Origin: CAVORD01 sp963698535
GTDB taxonomy: Bacteria > Bacteroidota > Bacteroidia > Bacteroidales > VadinHA17
NCBI GenBank assembly: GCA_963698535.1
Contig: CAVORD010000001.1
Coordinates: forward strand, 806,001-870,000
DNA length: 64,000 nucleotides
Direction: 5' to 3'
The position numbers and the translations under genes were made by a program. Below are positions 42,403-52,025 of the stretch, one piece after another. How positions within the stretch are numbered: position 1 is the stretch's first letter; every line of letters begins with the position of its first letter. The notes below the pieces were generated by a model. The model was not told the DNA's origin and made no database searches. It saw only the letters and a program-made list of their open reading frames with translations.

Positions 42403-42832
42403 ATGAAAACGAAAAGCATTTTTATCATTTTATGCCTTTTTTTTGGCACTGCACTGACACAGGTCAATGGCCAGAAAAATGAACCTAACAAAACCGTTCA
42501 GGGTTGGTTTGAATCTACATACTGGTCACCTGTATATTGCGGTGATGAACTGGTTGATGTACTATCCGGTGGAGCAATCAGGGTTCATTATGTAGTCCAT
42601 TATAAAGACGGTGCATTCCAGTGGGAAACCGACCAACTCAAAGGCGAGGTTACAAGCAGTACAGGGGAAACCTTTAGAATCAGGGAAGTAGACAAATACT
42701 ACTTTGCAGATAATTGGTTTGTAACATGGCACTATAACCTAATCGGGGATAAGGGGTACCCATTACATCGGTACTTTAACCTACAACTATCTGACTGGTG
42801 AGACTATTGTAGGTAAAACAGTCTGCCACTAA
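42403..42832 (+). CDS. Small secreted protein of unknown function (frameshifted near its end)
   Basis: Signal peptide (SIFIILCLFFGTALTQVNGQ), then about 120 residues with beta-rich character (TYWSPVYCGDELVDVLSGG, VHYVVHYKDG). I do not recognise the family. The original frame stops at 42801, but after DKG the neighbouring frame reads THYIGTLTYNYLTGETIVG and ends TVCH at 42832, a better continuation. One extra base near 42753-42758 explains the switch. The restored length is about 142 residues with two cysteines. It lies between the hybrid kinase and the hydrolase. Confidence 0.6.
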
Positions 42833-42930
42833 TTAAGATCCTTGATTCTATTGATCACAGTTTGGACATCTTCCTTTATCCCATTTGGGAAAGATGGGAA
42901 GCTGTATTATTACAACGAAATATCTGAATT

Positions 42931-43914
42931 ATGAAAATCATTAAAAAAACTATTTTGATTATTGCGGGATTTATGTTGATCACTGGATGTGAGAAAGCAG
43001 AACCTCAGTATGATAATGAATTACTGATGCTTAAGCATGCCAAAAACAGTAATCACGCTTACGACAAGGGCCATGGTTTAGATCAGGAACGCTTCATTAA
43101 AATGAAGAGCACCGATCTTGACATTCATTACAGGATTATCGGCCAAGGTCCTGTTAATATGGTCTTTATCCCAGGGTGGACTAACCCCTTAACTGTTTAT
43201 CAAAAACAGTTCGACTTTTTCAGGGATAAGGCTAGATGTATCTACATTGATCTGCCCGGCCAAGGGCTGAGTGATGCAGATGAAGGAATTGATTACACTA
43301 TGGAGCTTATGGCAGATGCAATTTACGATGTCCTAAAGAAAGAGGGGGTACATAAATTTGTTGCGGTAGGTTTCAGTATGGGACCAGTAACCCTGGGGCA
43401 ATTTGAATTGAAGTACCCCGGCATGATAACAAGACTTGTCAATATTGATGGTGGCTTTAATCCCTGGCCACCGGAGGGTGATCCGTCACGAGATCAGTTT
43501 ATCATTGAAAGGGAGGGATTCCTCGCATGGATGGAGACATTCGGAGTACCTGAGAAACAATGGCTTGCATCTACATTATTGCATGCCACCTCTCCCCCAG
43601 ACCTCATTGAATTCATTGATTACTTTTATGAATTCCCCAGCTGGCTAATGGCAAATATTTACAAAAACTACTCAAGTGAGAATGTCAATCAACCTATCGG
43701 ATGGACCTTCCCGATCTTATCCATATACCCTAATGCTCCGGCGAATATGGAAATTGAACAATTATATTTCCCTAATTCCAGAATTGAGGTAATTAAAGAG
43801 ACCGGTCATGTGATCCAGTGGGAAAAACATGAAATTGTAAATGCACTTATCGATGAATTTCTGCCAGACAAGCCCGGAAGGGAACAACACAAAAGCAGAT
43901 CCAGATACGGTTAA
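42931..43914 (+). CDS. Alpha/beta-hydrolase lipoprotein
   Basis: 327 residues with a lipoprotein signal (LIIAGFMLITGC). Alpha/beta-hydrolase fold: oxyanion region FIPGWTN, nucleophile elbow GFSMG (Ser), and His in KETGHVIQWEKH. DLPGQGLSDAD is the typical loop after strand 4. Substrate unknown. A terminator follows 44 bases after the stop. Confidence 0.85.
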   Translation: MKIIKKTILIIAGFMLITGCEKAEPQYDNELLMLKHAKNSNHAYDKGHGLDQERFIKMKSTDLDIHYRIIGQGPVNMVFIPGWTNPLTVYQKQFDFFRDKARCIYIDLPGQGLSDADEGIDYTMELMADAIYDVLKKEGVHKFVAVGFSMGPVTLGQFELKYPGMITRLVNIDGGFNPWPPEGDPSRDQFIIEREGFLAWMETFGVPEKQWLASTLLHATSPPDLIEFIDYFYEFPSWLMANIYKNYSSENVNQPIGWTFPILSIYPNAPANMEIEQLYFPNSRIEVIKETGHVIQWEKHEIVNALIDEFLPDKPGREQHKSRSRYG

Positions 43915-43958
43915 TCGTTGGATCATCGCTTCCACCCCCTCTATGTAACTTTGAGGCT

Positions 43959-43992
43959 AAAGACCCGGCATCCCCGGGTCTTTTTTCTTTTA
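43959..43992 (+). terminator. Intrinsic terminator after the alpha/beta hydrolase
   Basis: Ten-base perfect stem AAAGACCCGG / CCGGGTCTTT (43959-43968, 43974-43983), five-base loop, followed by a T-rich tract. Confidence 0.85.
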
Positions 43993-44059
43993 TCTTTTAT
44001 CCCGACTTCCCGATATTTTTTACCTTTAAAATTCAATTCAACAAACATAGATGCTAAAC

Positions 44060-44368
44060 ATGAACCAGCTTTTCTCATCAACGGAAATCGAAATCACCAG
44101 TGAAGAGAGATTGCTGCAGGCATCTATGATTTAATGGTGAAGCAGATCCATTACACGGTGAGTTTGATTCCAACTTTCTAATTTCCGGTCCGGTGGGTAA
44201 GTTTCTACTTAAAATTTCACGACCCGGTGCAGACCACCTCCACATATCTTTTCAGAATGAGCTCCTCTCACCACCTGGCAATGTAAATCAGGGAAAGGGG
44301 AAGTCAACATACTTTGCCTCGACAGGAAGGGTAACTCTGTTTCTGAAATAGTTTGTGAAAATGGCGGG
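44060..44368 (+). pseudogene. Damaged 5' end of the kinase-M23-aminotransferase gene
   Basis: Fragments of an aminoglycoside-phosphotransferase-like N-lobe are found in successive frames: QLFSSTEIEITSEE, then IAAGIYDL, then GEFDSNFLISGPVGKFLLKISRPG with HLHISFQNELLS, then VNILCLDRKGNSVSEIVCENGG, which runs into the intact downstream frame. At least four single-base shifts and a TAA in place of a coding triplet (after a Met near 44282) separate them. Either the first 300 bases have decayed or this stretch is unusually error-rich in the assembly. All fragments together read as one N-lobe in the right order. Confidence 0.65.
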
Positions 44369-47095
44369 TTGAGGTTTGTAAGGATGTTGAAGTGGCAGGA
44401 AGGGAGGCTCTGGTCAGATGTAAATCCCAAAGGCGATGATCTTCTCCTCTCACTGGGACGAAAGGCGGGAGAATTAACAGCGGCCCTGCATGGATTTGAC
44501 CATCCCGGAGCACATCGCACCTTCGACTGGGATATAGCCCAATCGGACTGGACAATTAAAGAGACTACTCATCTGAGCAATGCCCATCGCGAAATTGCTG
44601 AGTATTTCCAGCGCCGATTCATGGAAATATTGACACCTTATGCTAAACTTCGCAAAAGTGTTGTCCATAACGATGTTAATGACAATAATATATTGGTATC
44701 GCATGACCTTGTCGATCCCACCGTTAATGCAATAATTGACTACGGAGACGCAATACACACACAAACCATTAACGATCTGGCTATTACCATTGCCTATGCT
44801 GTAATGCATAAGCCCGATCCCTTAAGGGCCTCCATACCTGTTATCAAGGGGTACCATTCACAATTTCCACTGAAGACCGAGGAGTTGGAATTACTATTTA
44901 TCCTTGTGGGTATGAGACTGGTGACAAGTGTGACCAAAGCTGCGATAAACAAGCTCAAAGAGCCTGAGAATTCATATCTGCAGGTAAGTGAGAAACCTGC
45001 GTGGGATCTGCTTGAAAAATGGAGGGATATTAATGAAAAGTTTGCTTATTACAACTTTAGAAAAGCTTGTGGTCTGAATCCACATCCGGCTGAAGATGAG
45101 TTTATAAAATGGGCTGAAAGGGAGACATTTTCGATAGATAATCTCATCCCGGGAATTTCATCTGAGTCAGTCAGGAGTATCGACATGAGCGTCGCCAGCA
45201 GCTGGCTGGGGCTCGAGTCGGAGTACAACGACCCGATTATTATGGACCTCAGGATCAAACAATTACTTTATGAAAATAATTGTTCTGCAGTAGCCGGAGG
45301 TTACCTGGAAACTCGTCCACTCTACTTTACCGATGCCTACAAAAAAGAGGGCAACAGTGGTCCGGAGCAGAGAAGTGTTCATCTGGGACTGGATATCTGG
45401 ATCGAAGCTAATTCAGCTATACATTCACTTTTTGATGGAGTGGTATACTCGATCTTTAACAATGACAATCTGAATGACTATGGCCCAACGATTATCCTGG
45501 AACATAAAACGGATAACGGCGTATCCTTTTTCAGTCTGTACGGGCACCTTTCAAAAAGCACATTAAAGCTTCACCAGAAGGCTAGTAAAGTAAGGAAAGG
45601 GGATCTGCTTGGCTATACCGGTGATCCCTCCGAGAACGGTAGCTGGGCACCTCACCTGCACTTCCAGCTAATGTTAGACATGCTGGGTAACCATCATGAC
45701 TATCCGGGTGTCGCATTCCCCAATGAGGCTGATATCTGGAAAAGCTTATGTCCGGATCCGAATCTGTTGCTCAGACTTAAAGAGCTTAAGGGACCGATAG
45801 ATGGCAGATCGGAAGAGATCATTTCATTCAGAAAAAACCACCTCGGCAAAAGCCTCTCCCTCTCCTATCAAAATCCTCTTCACATTGTACGTGGCAGAGG
45901 TCAGTACCTGATCGACATAACAGGCAGAAAATACCTCGATACTGTTAACAATGTTGCACACGTAGGCCATGAGCACCCAAGGGTTGTTAAGGCAGGCCGT
46001 GACCAGATGGCAACTCTCAATACAAACACCAGGTACCTGCATAGCTCCATAAATGAGTTCGCAGAGGAACTCCTCCGAACTTTTCCTGAGGAACTGTCGG
46101 TTGTTCATTTTGTTAACTCCGGCAGCGAGGCCAATGAGCTGGCCCTAAGAATGGCAAGCACCTTCACGGGGCGAAAAGATATTATTGCGATGGAGGTTGG
46201 ATATCACGGTAATACAACCGGTTGCATCAACGTTAGCGCCTATAAGTTTGACGGAAAAGGAGGCAAGGGAAAACCTGAAAATACTCACATAGTCCCTCTG
46301 CCCGACTCATTCAGAGGAATTTACAGAGGAGGTGATACCGGTCGTAAGTATGCAGCCCATGCAGACCGGAAAATTGAGGAGATAAGGGCCAGAGGAAGGG
46401 GTGTTGCAGCTTTCTTATGTGAAAGTATAATAAGCTGTGGAGGACAGATAGAGCTTCCTGAAGGCTTCCTGAGGCTGGCATATGAATCGGTACGCAGTGC
46501 AGGAGGAATATGCATAGCCGATGAAGTGCAGACAGGATGCGGCAGAATGGGATCCGCGTTCTGGGGATTTCAGCTGCATGGGGTGGTACCCGATATAGTT
46601 ACAATAGGCAAACCATTAGGTAATGGTCATCCGGTTGCAGCTGTAGTATGCACCAGAGAGATTGCTGATGCCTTTGCAAACGGTATGGAGTACTTCAATA
46701 CCTTTGGAGGTAACCCTGTCTCCTGCAGGATAGGACTGGAAGTGTTAAAGGTTATAAATGATGAGAAACTCCGGGAAAATGCTCTTGAAGTTGGCGGTTA
46801 CCTTAAAGGTGGGTTGCAAACCATGCAGAAATCATTCCCAATAATCGGTGATGTAAGAGGTCAGGGACTATTTCTTGGGTTTGAACTTGTTGACGAAAAT
46901 ATGAAGCCATTGACAAAACAGGCTAAATACCTCATTAACAGGATGAGAGACCTGGGAATTCTCATGAGCACCGATGGCAGGGATGACAATGTTATTAAGA
47001 TTAAACCACCAATGGTCTTCTCCAGACAGAATGCTGATGAGGTCATACACCGACTTGAAACGGTGCTCCTTGAGGATTATATGACTCATAAGTAA
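44369..47095 (+). CDS. APH-type kinase / M23 peptidase / class III aminotransferase fusion
   Basis: 908 residues of open frame with three domains. Residues 1-235: phosphotransferase lobe with V-H-N-D-V-N-D-N-N (His100, Asp102, Asn107) and I-D-Y-G-D. About 325-440: M23-type domain with H-L-G-L-D (His338, Asp342) and H-L-H (429-431). About 460-905: class III aminotransferase fold with the PLP lysine Lys748 in TIGKPLGNG. In animals a hydroxylysine kinase and a phosphohydroxylysine phospholyase of these families act in sequence, so the fusion may phosphorylate and then eliminate phosphate from an amino-alcohol or hydroxy-amine. The role of the M23 domain is unclear. The true start is upstream, in damaged sequence. 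Confidence 0.85.
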   Translation: MRFVRMLKWQEGRLWSDVNPKGDDLLLSLGRKAGELTAALHGFDHPGAHRTFDWDIAQSDWTIKETTHLSNAHREIAEYFQRRFMEILTPYAKLRKSVVHNDVNDNNILVSHDLVDPTVNAIIDYGDAIHTQTINDLAITIAYAVMHKPDPLRASIPVIKGYHSQFPLKTEELELLFILVGMRLVTSVTKAAINKLKEPENSYLQVSEKPAWDLLEKWRDINEKFAYYNFRKACGLNPHPAEDEFIKWAERETFSIDNLIPGISSESVRSIDMSVASSWLGLESEYNDPIIMDLRIKQLLYENNCSAVAGGYLETRPLYFTDAYKKEGNSGPEQRSVHLGLDIWIEANSAIHSLFDGVVYSIFNNDNLNDYGPTIILEHKTDNGVSFFSLYGHLSKSTLKLHQKASKVRKGDLLGYTGDPSENGSWAPHLHFQLMLDMLGNHHDYPGVAFPNEADIWKSLCPDPNLLLRLKELKGPIDGRSEEIISFRKNHLGKSLSLSYQNPLHIVRGRGQYLIDITGRKYLDTVNNVAHVGHEHPRVVKAGRDQMATLNTNTRYLHSSINEFAEELLRTFPEELSVVHFVNSGSEANELALRMASTFTGRKDIIAMEVGYHGNTTGCINVSAYKFDGKGGKGKPENTHIVPLPDSFRGIYRGGDTGRKYAAHADRKIEEIRARGRGVAAFLCESIISCGGQIELPEGFLRLAYESVRSAGGICIADEVQTGCGRMGSAFWGFQLHGVVPDIVTIGKPLGNGHPVAAVVCTREIADAFANGMEYFNTFGGNPVSCRIGLEVLKVINDEKLRENALEVGGYLKGGLQTMQKSFPIIGDVRGQGLFLGFELVDENMKPLTKQAKYLINRMRDLGILMSTDGRDDNVIKIKPPMVFSRQNADEVIHRLETVLLEDYMTHK

Positions 47096-47468
47096 TACCT
47101 TGCTTACTAATACATGTCGGTTGACCACATTATACACTGGTCCCTAATTCTTTTGTATGCAACCTTTCTGACTCAATCAGGCCCTTAAGTATCATGTTAA
47201 GTGAGTGAACTGCCGGAATTTAACAATTCGGAACTGAACCCTCTTTACAGCTAAGAAGTGCATTAAGCGCTTTCATCTGCCAATAAAGCACCTTCAGCAA
47301 CAAAATATTTTTCCGTAAGTATGGCACTTCTACATTTGGGTCAGAATTGAATTGGACTCATATGTTAAACTGCAACCTAAATATTAATTGTACCGATGCC
47401 GGCAGGTTTCAACCGGAGATGACTTTGCCGACAGATACTCTTATTTATCCCACCAACGATCAGATATC
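47096..47468. other. Intergenic spacer without recognisable feature
   Basis: 373 bases between the fusion gene and the next lipoprotein gene. No coding frame, tRNA or clear hairpin was found on reading either strand. Confidence 0.5.
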
Positions 47469-48170
47469 ATGAAATCTAAACTGTTAATATTTACAATAGT
47501 ACTCACAATTGCTCTTAGCTCCTGTTCAACATTGAAGTTCTTTAATGACACCCATCCTGTTAAGATATCACTCCTGGCAGGAATAAATAAGGGGGGAATT
47601 ACAGAGAATACCGATATGTCGGTTATTCCGGGTGTTGCTACCCCGGCAGAAGCCATCGTTGATGCCTTTTCAGGATCAACACAAACAGGATTTCATGGCG
47701 GGATTCACTTTTCACAGGCAGCAGGGATTGGTGAGGTAGAAACCGGTGTTGATCTGATGCATAACAAGCAACTATTTAATTATATAGATGCCGGCAATTT
47801 CTACATAGGTGTCAGACGTCTCGGAGTAACCCAGCTAATGATCCCGATAACCTTTAACTTCCCCATTCTGAAAAAGAAACTACCCTCACTGGATTTAGGG
47901 CTCAAGGCAGGATTAATCGGTCAGACCAATTTTATCACTTCACACGATAGTGGCATCAGACTGCCGGAGTACACTTATAATAACAGTTCCATTGGTGTAA
48001 CTGCCGGATTGAAGATTTATCCCCTCCATTTTGAGAACGGAAGTAAGCTGGGCTTATATCTGGATATATACAGAGGATCAATAATCTATGAAGATTTCTA
48101 TAATAAAAGTTCTTTTGAGATGCCTGGCTCCTCCTTTGTCAGGCTCGGACTACAATATCAATTTAAATAA
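47469..48170 (+). CDS. Outer-membrane beta-barrel-like lipoprotein of unknown function
   Basis: 233 residues from ATG 47469, chosen because it starts a lipoprotein signal (KLLIFTIVLTIALSSC). The rest is strand-rich (VKISLLAGINKGG, GIGEVETGVDLMH, GLKAGLIGQTNFI, GLKIYPLHF) and ends with GLQYQFK, like porin-family or PorT-like barrels. No known domain is recognised. It is followed by the nitroreductase gene after 8 bases. Confidence 0.7.
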   Translation: MKSKLLIFTIVLTIALSSCSTLKFFNDTHPVKISLLAGINKGGITENTDMSVIPGVATPAEAIVDAFSGSTQTGFHGGIHFSQAAGIGEVETGVDLMHNKQLFNYIDAGNFYIGVRRLGVTQLMIPITFNFPILKKKLPSLDLGLKAGLIGQTNFITSHDSGIRLPEYTYNNSSIGVTAGLKIYPLHFENGSKLGLYLDIYRGSIIYEDFYNKSSFEMPGSSFVRLGLQYQFK

Positions 48171-48178
48171 TCAAGGTT

Positions 48179-49174
48179 ATGATAACCAAGGAAACGTTAC
48201 TAAAAATTGCACAATACGGATCCATGGCCCCATCGGGCCATAACACACAGCCATGGAGGTTTGAAATCGGGACTGATTCCATAACTATTCTACCTGATTT
48301 TTCCAGGGCACTGCCAGTGGTAGATCCCGATAACCACGCTCTGTATATTAGCCTTGGCTGTGCTCTTGAAAACATGGTTATTGCCGGTGAAGAGTTCTAT
48401 CTGGGATCGGTTGTAAACATTATTGAAACAGAAGCAGGACATATCATAAGAGTAAGATTTAAAGAGAATCCTTCTGTGGAAAGATCCGGTCTCTTCGACC
48501 ATATCCTAAAACGACAGGTTACCAGAAATCTTTACTCATCAATTCCGGTAGAGAGCACGATCGAAAAGAAAATGCTTGAAGACCTTGATAATGAGAGCGT
48601 AAAGGTTCGCTTGTTCAAAACACCAGAAGAGATATCGTTACTTGAATCTCTTATTATCAAGGGCAACACCCTGCAGTTCAAAAAGATAGAATTCGTTAAA
48701 GAACTTGTTACATGGATAAGGTTTTCAAAAAATGAAGCTTTTCAAAGAGGCGATGGTATATGGTCTGCCTCAATGGGCATGCCTGGTGTAGGGAGAAAGA
48801 TCGGCAGTTTTATCATGGAACGGATTGTCAACGATCAGAGTGAAAACAAACGGCTCAGAAAGAATATTAGGAATTCCTCAGGGTTTCTACTCTTCCTTGT
48901 AAAAGAGGATTCCGAAACAGACTGGATAAATCTGGGAAGATCATTTCAGCGTTTTGGTCTTAAAGCGACAAAACTCTCAGTCAGCCATTCGCATGTTAAT
49001 ATGCCTTGTGAAGAGAGGGCGGTTAGAGAAGAGATGTCAGAAAAAATGGGTATTAAACCCTGGGTACCGCTTCTTCTAATAAGATTCGGTTACTCCAAAC
49101 CAATGCCTTATTCTTTCAGAAGAAATATTATGGAGATGGTGATCCGTGAAGAGGGAAAAACCAATCCGCAATAA
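48179..49174 (+). CDS. Nitroreductase-family (Acg-like) protein
   Basis: 331 residues. The N-terminus LLKIAQYGSMAPSGHNTQPWRFEI is the FMN-binding start of nitroreductases, with the conserved S-x-H-N-x-Q-P-W. The C-terminal part (LGRSFQRFGLKATKLSVSHS and PWVPLLLIRFGY) follows the Acg/BluB-like duplicated form. Expected to be a flavin-dependent oxidoreductase, or an FMN-storage protein as proposed for Acg. Substrate unknown. Confidence 0.8.
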   Translation: MITKETLLKIAQYGSMAPSGHNTQPWRFEIGTDSITILPDFSRALPVVDPDNHALYISLGCALENMVIAGEEFYLGSVVNIIETEAGHIIRVRFKENPSVERSGLFDHILKRQVTRNLYSSIPVESTIEKKMLEDLDNESVKVRLFKTPEEISLLESLIIKGNTLQFKKIEFVKELVTWIRFSKNEAFQRGDGIWSASMGMPGVGRKIGSFIMERIVNDQSENKRLRKNIRNSSGFLLFLVKEDSETDWINLGRSFQRFGLKATKLSVSHSHVNMPCEERAVREEMSEKMGIKPWVPLLLIRFGYSKPMPYSFRRNIMEMVIREEGKTNPQ

Positions 49175-49258
49175 ATTCTGTCAAACATAAAATTTATAAA
49201 TGATAAGTTTAATATTTTTATTATTGTTTACAATCAGTCAAACAAAAAAAGAGAAACC

Positions 49259-50365
49259 ATGACAAGAATAATTTTTTTTACAGTAATGATGATCCACGGA
49301 ATGATCCATATTCTGGGATTTCTGAAATCATTCGGTCTTTCTGAGGTAGAACAGCTGAAAATGGACATATCAAAGCCTGCAGGAATTTTCTGGCTTATCA
49401 CCACTCTTCTTCTGGTAATAACATCAATACTGTATCTGGTTAAATCGGATTGGTGGCTCCTGACAGGTACCACCGGGCTTATATTATCAACAGTTTTAAT
49501 AATCTTATCGTGGAGTGATGCCCGGTATGGAACTATTGCCAATATCATACTGTTGGCCGGAATCATTATTGGATATGCTACCTTCTCGTTTCAGAATACC
49601 TTTCTTAACGATGTCAATAAGATATCGGCTTTAAGTACAAAGGAATACAACAGGTCCCTGACAGAAGATGATATCAGTCTTCTTCCCGCACCCGTTCAGA
49701 AATATATCCGCTATTCCGGTGCAGTTGGCAAGCCGGTTGTCCAAAACTTTAAGGCTGAATGCAATGGAAAGATAAGGAGTGATGAGAATTCAGAATGGAT
49801 GCCTTTTACAACCGTTCAGTACAATTTTATGGATCCTGCCACCAGACTCTTTTTTATGAAGGCTGAAATGAAAGGATTACCTGTTGCCGGCTACCATCAC
49901 TTTAAAGATGGGAAAGCAGTTATGGATATCAGGCTCCTTTCGTTGTTCAGGGTCCAGTATTCTGAAGGACGGGAGATGGATGAAAGTGAAACGGTCACGC
50001 TCCTCAACGATATGTGCTGCTTGGCACCCGCCACATTAATTGACAAGCGTCTCAAATGGTCAGATCCGGTTGATAACTCAGTTGATGTTAAGTTTACAAA
50101 TAACAATATAACTGTCACTGCCACTCTCTTTTTTGATGAAGAGGGGAAACTTGTTAACTTCATATCCGAAGATCGCTACGCGGCTCTGGAAGGTGGAAAG
50201 ATGGAGAAATACCCCTGGTTAACTCCTCTGAGTGATTTTGGGGATGTAGGGGGAAGTTCACTTGCCAGATATGCAGAGGCGGTATATAAGTATCCGACCG
50301 GTGATATGGTATATGGCACATTCAATATCAACTCAATTGAGACGAACATAAATCTGGTAAAGTAG
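49259..50365 (+). CDS. Membrane protein with DUF6544-like C-terminal domain
   Basis: 368 residues. Three or four helices at the N-terminus (FFTVMMIHGMIHILGFL, ITTLLLVITSILYL, LILSTVLIILSW, IILLAGIIIGYATF), then a soluble part from LLPAPVQKYIRYSGAVGKPV, which resembles DUF6544/DUF6920 proteins (the P-x-P-V-x-x-Y start and DEEGKLVNFISEDRY). Function unknown. A purine-rich GAGAAA precedes the ATG. The next gene begins 5 bases after the stop. Confidence 0.65.
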   Translation: MTRIIFFTVMMIHGMIHILGFLKSFGLSEVEQLKMDISKPAGIFWLITTLLLVITSILYLVKSDWWLLTGTTGLILSTVLIILSWSDARYGTIANIILLAGIIIGYATFSFQNTFLNDVNKISALSTKEYNRSLTEDDISLLPAPVQKYIRYSGAVGKPVVQNFKAECNGKIRSDENSEWMPFTTVQYNFMDPATRLFFMKAEMKGLPVAGYHHFKDGKAVMDIRLLSLFRVQYSEGREMDESETVTLLNDMCCLAPATLIDKRLKWSDPVDNSVDVKFTNNNITVTATLFFDEEGKLVNFISEDRYAALEGGKMEKYPWLTPLSDFGDVGGSSLARYAEAVYKYPTGDMVYGTFNINSIETNINLVK

Positions 50366-50370
50366 ATATT

Positions 50371-51126
50371 ATGAAGAGCAGAGATAACTCCAATCTGGTC
50401 CCTTTTCTTATTCCTCTTTTGCGTCCGCTACTTTTTATTTCGGGTGGTTTATCACTCCTGCTCATTCCACGGTTCAGCGGTAAAAATCTGGAAGAGGTTT
50501 CACTGTACTGGCCTCTCGTATGCATCATAATAAACATTGTTACGATAACAATACTCAAAATAGTTATTTCCAAAGATGGCCTTAAATACAGGGATCTGAT
50601 AATGCATAACCATATCCCTGAAGGAATGACTAAAAAACTACTGACAGCCATCCCATTAATGCTTATCCTGGGTATTGGCGGACTGGTGGGTATATCGGTC
50701 ATGGTCTATGGTTATATGCCTGTCATATCATCCCAGCCATTGCCGGTATGGGCTGCCATTATTGTGCTGCTGCTACTGCCGTCAACGATCGTTTTTGCAG
50801 AGATACCCCTCTATGTGGGCTTCTCATCTCCCGGACTAAAGAAAGCAACGAACAGTGAACTTTTTTCTATAGCCTATCCCCTCTTCTTTTATGCGTTACA
50901 GCACAGCTTCATGCCTCTGTTATTTGATTTTCAGCATATTATATCGCGATTTCTGATGTTTATCCCTCTCCTGGTCTTTATCGGGATCTGGTATTCACGG
51001 GGAAAAGGGCTGCTGCCGCTTATCATCGGACATGGTATCCTCGATATTATGACGGCTATACAGATACTGATTGTGTCACTGGATCCTTCCATATATGAAT
51101 TGATGAATTCCATTGAATTGAATTAA
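50371..51126 (+). CDS. CPBP-like intramembrane protein with degenerate first motif
   Basis: 251 residues with about seven helices. The CPBP (CAAX-protease-like) motifs 2 and 3 are recognisable: F-Y-A-L-Q-H and G-H-G-I-L-D. Motif 1, normally E-E-x-x-x-R, reads A-E-I-P-L-Y, lacking the first Glu and the Arg. Either a divergent protease or a non-catalytic relative. Close spacing suggests co-transcription with the preceding gene. Confidence 0.65.
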   Translation: MKSRDNSNLVPFLIPLLRPLLFISGGLSLLLIPRFSGKNLEEVSLYWPLVCIIINIVTITILKIVISKDGLKYRDLIMHNHIPEGMTKKLLTAIPLMLILGIGGLVGISVMVYGYMPVISSQPLPVWAAIIVLLLLPSTIVFAEIPLYVGFSSPGLKKATNSELFSIAYPLFFYALQHSFMPLLFDFQHIISRFLMFIPLLVFIGIWYSRGKGLLPLIIGHGILDIMTAIQILIVSLDPSIYELMNSIELN

Positions 51127-51163
51127 ATTAATACAACTATATTAAAAGTCAGAATTTCTAAGG

Positions 51164-51994
51164 ATGATACAGCTCGATGTGAACCGGTATGGCGAAATTG
51201 CCGAACCTCTGAAAAAAGTAACTGTCAATAATCTCTTCGCAAGGTCGGTCGTTGAAAGGAAGGTTAAGGGGAAGATTTTTGTCAACAAAATTGAAAACCC
51301 CGATATTTTTTATGTTATCCATCCCTATGGTATGTCGCTGCTTTTCGGAGAACCGGGTGACGATATATTTAAAGAGTGGTTCATTGATTATGCCCTCAAC
51401 AGTTCGGGGAAAAGAGAGAGGGAGGAGTGGCTCCAGACATATCCCGGTGAGTGGGATTCCTATATAAAGAATCTGTTTGGTGATAAACTTATCCATTCAG
51501 ATTTCAGCGAAGGGATCGATCTTAAAGAGAAGATCGAATTGAACGGAAGGGCTCATTTCAAATTTGACCGGTCATCCTTTCCTGGTCTTAAAAATTTCAA
51601 GAAACTAAAAGGCTTAAAACTCGAAAGATCGCGGTTTGATGTTTACCGGAAAATGGCTGGCAGTGTTGTTCCTTCCAGCTTCTGGGATTCAGCTGATGAC
51701 TTCTATGAAATGGGTGTAGGGTTCAGCCTGGTCGATGATGATCAGTATATATCAACCGCCTTTTCTTCATTTATCCACGACAATATACTCGAACTTGGAA
51801 TTGAAACTACAGAGCAATTCCGCGGAAGAGGCCTGGCCAAATACCCGTGTGCCGCCCTAATTGAATATTGTATTGAAAATGGCTTTGAACCAGTATGGTC
51901 GTGCAGGTTTGAAAATAGAAGTTCCTATTACCTGGCTCAAACTCTCGGCTTTGTACCACAGAAGGTAACACCATATTACAGATTGAGCAGATGA
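51164..51994 (+). CDS. GNAT-family acetyltransferase
   Basis: 276 residues. The N-terminal half is a variable domain; the C-terminal half has the GNAT fold with acetyl-CoA loop E-Q-F-R-G-R-G-L-A (Q/R-x-x-G-x-G/A) and a final FENRSSYYLAQTLGF typical of the last strands. It resembles the GNAT_acetyltran family. Substrate unknown. Confidence 0.8.
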   Translation: MIQLDVNRYGEIAEPLKKVTVNNLFARSVVERKVKGKIFVNKIENPDIFYVIHPYGMSLLFGEPGDDIFKEWFIDYALNSSGKREREEWLQTYPGEWDSYIKNLFGDKLIHSDFSEGIDLKEKIELNGRAHFKFDRSSFPGLKNFKKLKGLKLERSRFDVYRKMAGSVVPSSFWDSADDFYEMGVGFSLVDDDQYISTAFSSFIHDNILELGIETTEQFRGRGLAKYPCAALIEYCIENGFEPVWSCRFENRSSYYLAQTLGFVPQKVTPYYRLSR

Positions 51995-52025
51995 TATAAA
52001 ATACTTGTAACAGAAAAGTTATAAT

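Noticed and set aside
12955..42832. Programmed +1 frameshifting as the cause of the many split genes
   Set aside because: No common slippery site or stop context is shared, and the sites lie in unrelated housekeeping and accessory genes. Sequence errors explain them better.
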